From Chryseobacterium sp. S0630 (GTDB lineage Bacteria > Bacteroidota > Bacteroidia > Flavobacteriales > Weeksellaceae), in contig NZ_JAMZGF010000011.1 of assembly GCF_024158915.1 (NCBI RefSeq), positions 42,499 through 106,498 of the forward strand: DNA of 64,000 bases, given 5' to 3'. The first letter of the stretch is position 1; every line of letters starts with the position of its first letter. The notes under the pieces are model-generated. The model did not search any database. It had not been told where the DNA came from and saw only the letters and a program-made list of their open reading frames with translations. Positions 1 to 7,723 of the stretch are shown in pieces. Made by a program: the position numbers and the translations under genes.

Positions 1-1409
1 AGAATAGTAGGATTTTTACCGTCCAGTTTAGTTCCTTTCTTATAGTTGATCATCATAGGAACTTTTGTGCCGTCTTTTGAAGTATAGAATACCTGTTCCG
101 AAACATAATCATCCGGATTAAACTTCACTTTAGGTTTTTGATAGACTTCAGATTTTCCTGAGTCTACATTGAATTTATAGGTCGTTCCCGGTGTAATATA
201 ATTGCTGAAAGAGAAGTAAACATCTTTCTCTTTTTCTTTTCCTCCGAATCCTGAGATATTTCCTTTACCAGGAAGAGTAATTTCTCTCACCAGTTTTCCG
301 GTTTTATCAAACTGTTTTACCTGATCTATGGCATCAATCATATAGGTTGCAAAGAAATATCCTCCCCCTGAAGAGATCCCTAATACGTTTTCAGTTTGTG
401 GAATCACGTCTTTCCATGTTGATGGAGACGGATTGGCAATTGTTGTTTTTACTAGACGCATATTGGGAGCATCTTTATCTGTAAAAATGAAAAGATCATC
501 ACCTTGTGTATCTACAATGTTGGCATTGATATCAAATCCGCTCATAATTTGTACAAAGTCTCCTCCTTTTTTAAGGTCTTTTATATACAATTCATTACCA
601 TTGGTAGCATTAGCAGCAGAAATGATAAGGTATCTCTGATCTTCAGAAACTCCGGCACTAAGATATCTTCTTGGGGTTTTATCTCCTCCGAAAATCAATT
701 TATCTTCAGACTGTTTTGTTCCCAACTTGTGAAAATATACTTTGTGCTTATCCGTCATTCCGGAAAGTACTGTTCCCTCTTTAGGTTTGTCGTAGCTTGA
801 ATAATAAAACCCTTCATCTCCCTGCCATGAAATTCCGCTGAATTTTACATCCAGTATCGTTTCATCAATCTGTTTTTTGGTAACAGCATCAATGATGATG
901 ATCTTATTCCAGTCGCTTCCTCCTTCAGAAATAGAGTAAGCAGCAAGGTTTCCTTTTTTATTGAATGAAAGATTGGAAAGAGAGGTCGTTCCTTTCTCTG
1001 AAAATTTATTAGGATCTAAAAATACTTCTGTAGCATTGGTCTTATTGTTGGTTCTGTACAAAACAGATTGCGCCTGTAGACCATCATTTTTATAATAATA
1101 GGTATAATCTCCTTCTTTGAAAGGTGCTGAAATTTTTTCATAATTCCAGATATCTTTCAGCTGGCTTTTGATTTTATCCCTGAACGGAATTTTTGAAAGA
1201 TAATTCTGGCTGTAAGCGACTTCTTCATCTACCCATTTTTTTGTAGGTTCAGAATCGTTTTCCAGATCTCTGAAAGGATCAGAAACAGCGTTTCCGAAAT
1301 AGGTATCTGTCTGGCTTCCTTTTAATGCTTTAGGATAAATCATTTTCTGAGAGTAAAAAGATGCTGAAAATAATACTCCAGCGGTTAACAATATAGGTTT
1401 AAAATTCAT
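1..1409 (-). CDS. Prolyl oligopeptidase (S9A), 5' part only
   Basis: Secreted serine peptidase that cleaves short peptides after proline. The gene runs off the left edge, so only the first 469 codons are visible. They hold a signal peptide (about residues 1-21, ending FYSQ), then the N-terminal segment and the seven-bladed propeller; SQTDTYFGNAVSDPFRDLEN and IWNYEKISAPFK closely resemble the prolyl endopeptidase of Elizabethkingia/Flavobacterium meningosepticum. The catalytic Ser, Asp and His lie in the missing C-terminal hydrolase domain. The start is the ATG at 1407-1409, followed at once by a hydrophobic signal sequence. It stands alone, with a -7-like box just upstream. The family is well supported by the N-terminal resemblance; activity cannot be judged from this part. 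Confidence 0.85.
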   Translation of the reverse strand, partial: MNFKPILLTAGVLFSASFYSQKMIYPKALKGSQTDTYFGNAVSDPFRDLENDSEPTKKWVDEEVAYSQNYLSKIPFRDKIKSQLKDIWNYEKISAPFKEGDYTYYYKNDGLQAQSVLYRTNNKTNATEVFLDPNKFSEKGTTSLSNLSFNKKGNLAAYSISEGGSDWNKIIIIDAVTKKQIDETILDVKFSGISWQGDEGFYYSSYDKPKEGTVLSGMTDKHKVYFHKLGTKQSEDKLIFGGDKTPRRYLSAGVSEDQRYLIISAANATNGNELYIKDLKKGGDFVQIMSGFDINANIVDTQGDDLFIFTDKDAPNMRLVKTTIANPSPSTWKDVIPQTENVLGISSGGGYFFATYMIDAIDQVKQFDKTGKLVREITLPGKGNISGFGGKEKEKDVYFSFSNYITPGTTYKFNVDSGKSEVYQKPKVKFNPDDYVSEQVFYTSKDGTKVPMMINYKKGTKLDGKNPTI

Positions 1410-1425
1410 ACTGATCGGTTTTTCT

Positions 1426-1433
1426 CAAAAATA
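1426..1433 (-). promoter_or_regulatory. -7 box of the prolyl oligopeptidase gene
   Basis: TATTTTTG on the minus strand fits the Bacteroidota -7 consensus TAnnTTTG and lies 16 bases upstream of the ATG. No clean TTG is seen at -33; that position falls in the T-run next to the neighbouring terminator. Moderate to weak support. Confidence 0.4.
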
Positions 1434-1450
1434 CGCAAAGTATATGAAAT

Positions 1451-1483
1451 AAAAAAAGTCCCGTTATATTGGGACTTTTTTAT
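1451..1483 (-). terminator. Intrinsic terminator of the 1506-2183 gene
   Basis: Stem AAAAAGTCCC / GGGACTTTTT with a short loop. On the minus strand the right arm runs into a T-tract. It lies directly after the stop of the secreted protein gene. Confidence 0.7.
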
Positions 1484-1505
1484 TCTTTATGAAGATATTT
1501 TTCAA

Positions 1506-2183
1506 TTATTCATTAGCTCCGAAGCTTTCAAAATAGAAATCGGTAAGATTGGAAACAATCTCATCAGGGCTTCCATTCCAATAGTATATTTTATCTCCTT
1601 CTTTAAGTTCATATAAACTAAAGTTTTGATCTGTTGTTACAGTCTTATTGGCATTTTTAAAATCCTGAACGGCCTGAATTAAATATTTTTTAAGGTCTTC
1701 CGTTTTAATTTTGTTCAGATCTCCTTTTGGTCCGGAAGTCAGTTTTGATGGAACAAGGAAGCTTACAGAATAGCTTATTTCAGCAATTTTTTGTCCTTCC
1801 ACATGCTCATTCGGCACTACTTTTACATCTTTAACGGTAAGTTTTCCCGTTTTAAAGTTTCCAAACATAGCTCTGAAATAATCTTCAGCTTCTTTTTTAC
1901 ATGCTGCTGCCGTAGCTTTAGGGAAAGCAGCAAGAAAATTCTCTACACTGCCATTGATCATTTCCTGTGACGTTTCTTTAAAATCTACCTGATAAGCAAT
2001 CTGTCCGTCTACTGTAGGTTTTAAATAATCATTGAGTTTATTCAATGCTGCATCATCATTGCTCACAAACGTACCAAAAAAGAGTTCAAAGGCTTCTTTA
2101 GGTTTCTTTACTTCTGTCTGAGCCATCAGTTGCTGTCCCATCATGGTAAGCAACAGCAGGAAAATAATTTTGTAGTTTTTCAT
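1506..2183 (-). CDS. Secreted protein of unknown function, 225 aa
   Basis: No family recognised. The first 21 residues form a clear Sec signal peptide (KNYKIIFLLLLTMMGQQLMAQ), so the mature protein is periplasmic or exported. The mature part is soluble-looking, mixed alpha/beta in composition and rich in Lys, with no transmembrane segment, no lipobox cysteine and no obvious catalytic motif. A motif YYWNGSPDEIVSNL lies near the C-terminus. It has its own downstream terminator, and another terminator separates it from prfA, so it is probably transcribed alone. The ATG at 2183 is supported by the signal sequence starting there. Its role cannot be inferred. Confidence 0.75.
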   Translation of the reverse strand: MKNYKIIFLLLLTMMGQQLMAQTEVKKPKEAFELFFGTFVSNDDAALNKLNDYLKPTVDGQIAYQVDFKETSQEMINGSVENFLAAFPKATAAACKKEAEDYFRAMFGNFKTGKLTVKDVKVVPNEHVEGQKIAEISYSVSFLVPSKLTSGPKGDLNKIKTEDLKKYLIQAVQDFKNANKTVTTDQNFSLYELKEGDKIYYWNGSPDEIVSNLTDFYFESFGANE

Positions 2184-2207
2184 AGTTGATATTTTGTTTT
2201 GTTATTG

Positions 2208-2248
2208 GGAAAAACAAAGCCCCTGAAAAGTCAGAGGCTTTGTTTTTA
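2208..2248 (-). terminator. Intrinsic terminator of prfA
   Basis: Long stem AAACAAAGCC..CTGA / TCAG..GGCTTTGTTT with a 4-base loop. In the minus direction it ends in a T-run, just past the prfA stop. Confidence 0.7.
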
Positions 2249-2254
2249 TTTATC

Positions 2255-3346
2255 TTAATTATAATAATTCTCTTCTTCCCCTTTCATCTTCTCTGCATTT
2301 TCTGCCATGATTACAGCGTCAATCATTTCAGAAATATCACCATTCATATAAGCATCAAGGTTGTACATAGACTTATTGATTCTGTGATCTGTAACTCTAC
2401 CTTGTGGATAGTTGTACGTTTTAATTTTTGCAGAACGGTCTCCTGTAGATACCATAGATTTACGTTGTGCAGCGATATCTCCCTGTACTTTCTGTAATTC
2501 AATATCATATAGTTTTGTTCTTAGCATTTCCATTGCCAATTCACGGTTAGCAAGCTGAGAACGAGCCTGTTGACAAACTACAACAAGTCCTGAAGGTTTG
2601 TGGGTAAGCTGAACTTTAGTTTCAACCTTGTTTACGTTCTGACCACCGGCACCTCCTGAACGGGAAGTCTGCATTTCAATATCTGCAGGATTCAGTTCAA
2701 AATCTACTTCTTCAGCTTCCGGAAGAACAGCAATAGTGATAGCGGAAGTATGCACTCTTCCCTGAGATTCAGTTTCAGGTACACGTTGTACACGGTGAAC
2801 TCCGGATTCGAACTTCATAATTCCGTAAACACCTTCTCCTTCCACTTTCATGATCAGTTCCTTGTACCCTTTTGCGGCTTCGTTAGAATCTGTTACTTCA
2901 TGTCTCCATCCTTTTGTTTTGAAATACATGGTATACATTCTGTACACATCTTCCACAAAGATAGCTGCTTCATCACCACCTGTACCGGCACGTAATTCCA
3001 CGATAACGTTTTTGTCATCTGCAGGATCTTTAGGGATCAGTAATACTTTCAGCTCTTCTTCCAAACCAGGAATTTTAGCCTGAGCTTCCAGTTTTTCTTC
3101 TTTAGCCAGATCTACCAGGTCTCTGTCTGAACCATCTGCAATGATTTCTTCAGATTCTGCGATACTATCCAAAGCGCCTTTGTACTGATCGTAAACTCTT
3201 ACAATTTTCCCCAAATCACTATATTCTTTGTTCAAAGAAGAATATCTTTTTTGGTCTGAAATGACATCAGGCTGTATAATAAGGTCTGCAACCTCATTAT
3301 ATCTTTGTTTTATAGCTTCTAATTTTGGAATTAATGATTTAGACAT
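2255..3346 (-). CDS. prfA: Peptide chain release factor 1
   Basis: Class I release factor that reads UAA/UAG and triggers peptidyl-tRNA hydrolysis. At 363 aa it has the usual RF1 length. The GGQ catalytic loop is [11 protein letters not shown] (GGQ at residues 234-236). The codon-recognition P-x-T motif is PET (190-192), followed by [10 protein letters not shown], which is RF1-like rather than RF2-like. RAGTGGDEA (119-127) is another conserved patch. There is no sign of the RF2 programmed frameshift. The ATG start gives the standard N-terminus [22 protein letters not shown] -7 box lies about 20 bp upstream and a terminator follows the stop, so it appears to be a single-gene unit. Confidence 0.97.
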   Translation of the reverse strand: MSKSLIPKLEAIKQRYNEVADLIIQPDVISDQKRYSSLNKEYSDLGKIVRVYDQYKGALDSIAESEEIIADGSDRDLVDLAKEEKLEAQAKIPGLEEELKVLLIPKDPADDKNVIVELRAGTGGDEAAIFVEDVYRMYTMYFKTKGWRHEVTDSNEAAKGYKELIMKVEGEGVYGIMKFESGVHRVQRVPETESQGRVHTSAITIAVLPEAEEVDFELNPADIEMQTSRSGGAGGQNVNKVETKVQLTHKPSGLVVVCQQARSQLANRELAMEMLRTKLYDIELQKVQGDIAAQRKSMVSTGDRSAKIKTYNYPQGRVTDHRINKSMYNLDAYMNGDISEMIDAVIMAENAEKMKGEEENYYN

Positions 3347-3365
3347 TGTAGAAATTTTGTGGGTG

Positions 3366-3373
3366 CAAAGATA
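3366..3373 (-). promoter_or_regulatory. -7 box of prfA
   Basis: TATCTTTG (TAnnTTTG) on the minus strand, 20 bp before the prfA ATG. The -33 element is a T-rich stretch without a perfect TTG at the ideal distance. Confidence 0.5.
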
Positions 3374-3448
3374 AGGATTATTAATTCAAAATTAAAATTC
3401 CGAATCATCATAAATTTTTGAGCATTAGGGATAAAGGATGCAAAACCA

Positions 3449-3475
3449 CAAAAAGACAGATTTGCCAATCTGTTT
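3449..3475 (-). terminator. Terminator of the riboswitch/TBDR/permease operon
   Basis: Stem ACAGATT / AATCTGT followed on the minus strand by TCTTTTTG, about 25 bp past the permease stop. Short stem, decent T-run. Confidence 0.55.
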
Positions 3476-3499
3476 ATTCCCCTTTCTGAATCATCAAAA

Positions 3500-4804
3500 T
3501 TAAGTTTGAGATCCTTTAGAAAGTCTTCTGTCTATTAAATATAAAGCAATTCCTACCGCAATAATTCCCAATCCTATCAAGCTTTCTTTAGGGTTATGAA
3601 TGAATGTAAAATAGAGAATATAAAAACTGAACAATAGAAAAACTGCCGGAAAAATATGGAATGCATTCGACTTAAAGATTTTCCTGTCTTTTTTCTTCAG
3701 GAAGAATACAGTTGAAATCGCCAGACTTGCAAAAAGCTGCAAAATAAAGGCTGTATAGACAAAAATTTCTTTAAAACTTCCGGTTAGAATAATAACAGCT
3801 GCAATGACAGCATGAGCGAAAATAGCTCTTACCGGAATTCCTTTTGCATTTCCGGCGGATAATGGTCTCCAAATGGAGGTATGTTTTGCAAAAGCCTGTG
3901 TTAATCTTGATCCTACCCACAGATAACCACTGATGGTTGCAATGAGCTGCAGCGCAATAAAAATATTGACGATCTTTCCAAAAGCCGGTCCCAGCATATT
4001 GACAGCCGCTTCTCCCATTACATCTTCTTTTCCTGCCAGTTGACTTACAGGTGCATGTTTCAGCATAATATAATTCACCAGAATATAGCTTACCGTTACG
4101 AAAACAGTTCCGATGATGAGTGATTTGGGAAGATTTTTCTGAACATCTTTTATTTCTCCAGCGATATAAGATGCCGAATTCCAGCCTGTGTAGGAATAGG
4201 TTACAAATACCAGAGACGTAGCAAATGCGGGAAGCATGATCTCATTCTGCCAGCTGTCACTGAAATTGATACTGTTGCCTATCTGTGGTGAATCTGAAAT
4301 TCCTACCCCAAGAATAACCAGTACAATAATAAAGGCTATCTTAATGAATGTAAAAAAGTTATGAAATCTGCTGGATGTTTTCAGGCTGAACGATAACGCA
4401 ATGGCAACCAGGAAAATAGCTGCAATTGCAAATCCGTTTCCAAAAGAATACTCAAATACGGAAAGGTATTTCGACATGGCCAATGCAGCCAGCGCTACCG
4501 GAGAGGAAAACCCGATGATGAGTGAAACCCAGCTTATCAGATATCCGAATATGGGATGATAGGTTTCTGTGAGATAAATAAAATCGCCTCCGTTTCCTTT
4601 AAAATGGGAGCCCAATTCTGCGTAGCAAAATGCTCCAAATAAAGCGAGAACTCCTCCTATACTCCATAGCAGGAATATGCTGTAGGTATTGGTGATATCG
4701 GATAACTGAAATCCCAGGGTGGTAAAAATCCCTGTTCCGATCATATTGGAAACGACGATGGCTGCTGCTGTTTTCCAGCCAATCTGATGTGAGGTAGTAC
4801 TCAT
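3500..4804 (-). CDS. APC-family amino acid permease, 434 aa
   Basis: Inner-membrane amino acid/polyamine/organocation transporter. About 12 hydrophobic segments are visible. The N-terminal helix carries the APC hallmark NMIGTGIFTTLGF (about residues 20-32), the unwound TM1 substrate site of the family. The charged C-terminus (DRRLSKGSQT) is cytoplasmic. It starts 7 nt after the TonB-dependent receptor stop, so both are cotranscribed behind the SAM-I riboswitch at 7361-7461. That context suggests methionine or a related sulfur compound as substrate. This is inference from regulation: the APC fold alone does not give specificity. Confidence 0.88.
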   Translation of the reverse strand: MSTTSHQIGWKTAAAIVVSNMIGTGIFTTLGFQLSDITNTYSIFLLWSIGGVLALFGAFCYAELGSHFKGNGGDFIYLTETYHPIFGYLISWVSLIIGFSSPVALAALAMSKYLSVFEYSFGNGFAIAAIFLVAIALSFSLKTSSRFHNFFTFIKIAFIIVLVILGVGISDSPQIGNSINFSDSWQNEIMLPAFATSLVFVTYSYTGWNSASYIAGEIKDVQKNLPKSLIIGTVFVTVSYILVNYIMLKHAPVSQLAGKEDVMGEAAVNMLGPAFGKIVNIFIALQLIATISGYLWVGSRLTQAFAKHTSIWRPLSAGNAKGIPVRAIFAHAVIAAVIILTGSFKEIFVYTAFILQLFASLAISTVFFLKKKDRKIFKSNAFHIFPAVFLLFSFYILYFTFIHNPKESLIGLGIIAVGIALYLIDRRLSKGSQT

Positions 4805-4811
4805 TTACTGA

Positions 4812-7265
4812 TTAAAAATTAAAATTAAGCCTTCCGAAGAAATAATTCCCCAGTGTTCCCATCTGGACCGGTGCATATTTGAATACTCCATAATATGAAT
4901 TTTCATAAATCTGGCGGTCCGGGAAGACATCAAATACATTGTTAGCTCCTACCGTAAAATTGATGTTTTTTGTGAAATCATACCCAACACTAATGTCAGT
5001 AACTATCTTTGGTGAGAATTCCTGCACGTCTCCAAACGGATAGCCATCTCTTATTACTTTACCAAAATAGGTATTTCTTACGAGAAAATTGAACTTCCCG
5101 ATTCCATAATTTAATCCTAATGAAGCTTTTGTTTTGGGTGAAAGGGTTTCAATGATGTTGATCTGATCCGGACCAAAAAACTGGTTCTGCGGAGTTCCTA
5201 AGTTTTCCGGAAAATGGAAATCTGTGATTTTGGTTTGAGTATAGTTTCCAGCAAGATTGATATTTAATTTTCCATTGCCAAGAATCCAGTCATAGGTTAC
5301 TACGACATCAACTCCTTTTGTTTCGGTATCGATAGCATTGGCAAAAAATCTTCCGCTCTCTACCTCATTTCCCTGTCCTACTATCGCTGGATCTGACAAT
5401 CTTGGATCTGTTATATTTCCGGTAATAACGATTCTGTCTTTTACTTTAATGATATATCCATCTACGGTTATCAACAGTCCTTTTACAGGTTTTAAAGTAA
5501 ATCCGGCACTTCCGTTTACAGAGGTTTCCTGTTTAAGTTTATCAAATCCGAGAATTTCAGCAGCTTTGCTGTCATTGCTAAAGATTCCCTTTGTGACAAT
5601 CTTCTCGCCTGAAGTAGAAATATCAGCATAAGAGTTATTAAAATACTGCTGTTGCAATGATGGTGCTCTGAATCCTGTTCCTACCGCAGCTCTTACCGCA
5701 TAGTTTTTTACAAATTCATATCGTACCGCAAGTTTTCCGTTCAGTGTATTTCCAAAATCTGAATAATTTTCAAATCTTGCCGCCGCATCAATATTTAATT
5801 TTTTATCTAAATCATAGGAAACATCTGCATATACTGCGGTGGAATGCCTGTCTTTCTTCAATGCATTATTGGGAGAAAATCCGATAAAAGATTGAGATCC
5901 TCCCGCACCAAGCACTGTTGATCCTTCAGTGGCAACGTTTCCATTGATGTCATATTGGGTATAAGAAGCTTCATCACCTGCCTTGATCTGGTATTGTTCA
6001 AATCTGAATTCTCCTCCAAATGCAATATTGAAACGGTTTATATTTTTGGAAACATCAAGATTAATAGTATTTTGAAGAAAGCTATGCGCTCCGGCATAAA
6101 AACGGGTTGGAGATTTTGCTCCCAAAGAAGCATTATTCGTATTGTTTACATTATAATTGAAGGTATTGCTTCCAAAGGTATTACTAAGGTCAAAAAACCA
6201 GTCGTTAACATTATATTTTGCTCCTACAGCATAAGAAACATCGTATACCTGAGAGGCCAGAGTAGCCTGAAATCCGTTCGGGTAAATGGACGAAACTACA
6301 TTAGATTTTTCGCTCGGAAGTCTTCTGAAACCAAAACCATTTCCTTCTTTGATGCTGAATCCTCCAAAAGAATACACTTTAAAATTGTCATTAAAAGGAT
6401 ATTCTGAATTGAAAAACAGCTGTCCCTGTCTGATCTGGGCATCTCCGATCTGAAAATTAAAATCATCACGCGTTAATCCTCTTTTTGCAAGTTCTGCATC
6501 ATCTGCGGCTCTGGCAGCTTTTATGGCTTCTGCGTCCCCTGCAAATTCATAGGCAAAATTATCTCCGAAAATATCCAGGTCGTGATTTTGCGTTCTAGTG
6601 GTTTTTCCTCTGTGACTTAGCTGTAATGAAAGATTAATATAGCCTTCTTTCTTTCCTAATGAGGCTCCATAATTAACTCCTGCCTGGTAAGTATCACCAT
6701 CATTTCTTCCGGTTAATCCATAGGTAAGGCTTGCCGAAGCTCCCGTATTTTTCTTAAGAATTATATTGATTACTCCTGCAATGGCATCAGAACCATATTG
6801 TGCAGCTGCTCCGTCTCTTAACACTTCTATCCTATCAATTGCAATTACGGGAATAGTGCTCAGATCTGTTCCTACAGAGCCATTTCCTACCGTATTCTGA
6901 TAATTTACCAAAGACGTAGAATGCCTTCTTTTTCCGTTAAGCAAAACCAAAACCTGATCGGGTCCCATTCCTCTTAAAGTTACGGGATCAATATGTTCTG
7001 TACCATCTGAAGCAGACTGTCTCACTGCATTAAACGATGGAATCACATAATTCAGAAGATCCTGAGCAGTCATTTGCGGAGAACTTCTCTGGATTTTATC
7101 GATGTTGATTACATCTACAGGAACTGGTGTCTCCAGTTTTGTTCTTTTGACATTACGGTTTCCGACGATGATAATATCTTCGATCTCTTTTCCTTTTTCC
7201 TCACTTTCCTGAGCAGCGACCAGAATTGCTCCAAGCAATAATACAGCTGTGCTTAATTTTTTCAT
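4812..7265 (-). CDS. TonB-dependent outer-membrane receptor under SAM riboswitch control
   Basis: Outer-membrane active transporter, 817 aa from the chosen start. It has a signal peptide (MKKLSTAVLLLGAILVAAQ), a plug domain with VTLRGMGPDQVLVLLNGKRR and EVLRDGAAAQYGSDAIAGVI (about residues 90-190), and a long 22-strand barrel region ending in aromatic FFGRLNFNF. There is no SusD partner and no N-terminal carboxypeptidase-like domain, so it is not a SusC. A TTG start five codons upstream is open, but the ATG at 7265 begins a normal signal peptide. It lies directly downstream of a SAM-I riboswitch and just upstream of an APC permease. Together they suggest regulated uptake of methionine, a methionine peptide or a precursor. 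The substrate is inferred only from this context. Confidence 0.9.
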   Translation of the reverse strand: MKKLSTAVLLLGAILVAAQESEEKGKEIEDIIIVGNRNVKRTKLETPVPVDVINIDKIQRSSPQMTAQDLLNYVIPSFNAVRQSASDGTEHIDPVTLRGMGPDQVLVLLNGKRRHSTSLVNYQNTVGNGSVGTDLSTIPVIAIDRIEVLRDGAAAQYGSDAIAGVINIILKKNTGASASLTYGLTGRNDGDTYQAGVNYGASLGKKEGYINLSLQLSHRGKTTRTQNHDLDIFGDNFAYEFAGDAEAIKAARAADDAELAKRGLTRDDFNFQIGDAQIRQGQLFFNSEYPFNDNFKVYSFGGFSIKEGNGFGFRRLPSEKSNVVSSIYPNGFQATLASQVYDVSYAVGAKYNVNDWFFDLSNTFGSNTFNYNVNNTNNASLGAKSPTRFYAGAHSFLQNTINLDVSKNINRFNIAFGGEFRFEQYQIKAGDEASYTQYDINGNVATEGSTVLGAGGSQSFIGFSPNNALKKDRHSTAVYADVSYDLDKKLNIDAAARFENYSDFGNTLNGKLAVRYEFVKNYAVRAAVGTGFRAPSLQQQYFNNSYADISTSGEKIVTKGIFSNDSKAAEILGFDKLKQETSVNGSAGFTLKPVKGLLITVDGYIIKVKDRIVITGNITDPRLSDPAIVGQGNEVESGRFFANAIDTETKGVDVVVTYDWILGNGKLNINLAGNYTQTKITDFHFPENLGTPQNQFFGPDQINIIETLSPKTKASLGLNYGIGKFNFLVRNTYFGKVIRDGYPFGDVQEFSPKIVTDISVGYDFTKNINFTVGANNVFDVFPDRQIYENSYYGVFKYAPVQMGTLGNYFFGRLNFNF

Positions 7266-7360
7266 TTTTGTTCTTGCCAATTAATAATACGAATCTGACG
7301 GATCTTTCCGCAGATACACAAGACATCAAGAAATGGAATTCATATAGAGTATTGACTTCA

Positions 7361-7461
7361 CTTATCTCCCCCAAAGGGTTGGAATTAGCACCTTTACACT
7401 CCTGGAAACGTGTAGGTTGCTAAGGTTTCACCGGGCCAAATCCCTCCACCTTTCTTGATAA
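7361..7461 (-). promoter_or_regulatory. SAM-I (S-box) riboswitch
   Basis: Read on the minus strand this has the S-box core in order: AAGGTGGAGGGA, then TGGCCC, GTGAAACCTTAGCAACC (P3/J3-4 region), a P3 hairpin arm, GGTGCTAATTCC, a P4 stem and a closing GGGAGATAAG. TTATC at the 5' end pairs with GATAA at the 3' end as P1. SAM-I riboswitches bind S-adenosylmethionine and usually repress when it is abundant. The aptamer lies about 95 bp upstream of the TonB-dependent receptor start. No strong T-tailed terminator is obvious between it and the gene, so control could be translational, Rho-dependent or by an unrecognised terminator. Confidence 0.9.
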
Positions 7462-7469
7462 ATCTACTG

Positions 7470-7500
7470 CAAAAGTAGACTATTTTTTTAAATGTACAAA
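7470..7500 (-). promoter_or_regulatory. Promoter of the SAM riboswitch operon
   Basis: TTTG at 7497-7500 and TACTTTTG at 7470-7477 on the minus strand are separated by 19 nt. This is an essentially perfect Bacteroidota primary sigma promoter (TTTG-N19-TAnnTTTG). The predicted start falls just before the riboswitch P1 helix. Confidence 0.75.
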
Positions 7501-7540
7501 AAAAGGCAAATCTGCTCTGCTGCAAATTTGCCTTTTATTA
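7495..7540 (-). terminator. Intrinsic terminator of the GH13 gene
   Basis: Stem AAAAGGCAAAT (7501-7511) / ATTTGCCTTTT (7526-7536), ending in a T-run on the minus strand. It sits about 185 bp beyond the GH13 stop and abuts the -33 element of the next operon. Between it and the stop (7541-7723) nothing is recognisable except a widely spaced inverted pair CCATTAAG (7575-7582) / CTTAATGG (7678-7685), possibly a dispersed repeat. Confidence 0.7.
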
Positions 7541-7723
7541 TTTTATAGAACTTGTTTACACTTTTATTTTTGAACCATTAAGGTTTAATAAGAGTTTAAG
7601 AGTATTAAGATAAGCTTCGCTTTAAGCTTAAAAATCAGAATGATCCATCTTAACGATACTTTATTTCTCAAATAGCTCTTAATGGATCAATACACTATAA
7701 ATCAACAACTTTATAATTTTTTT

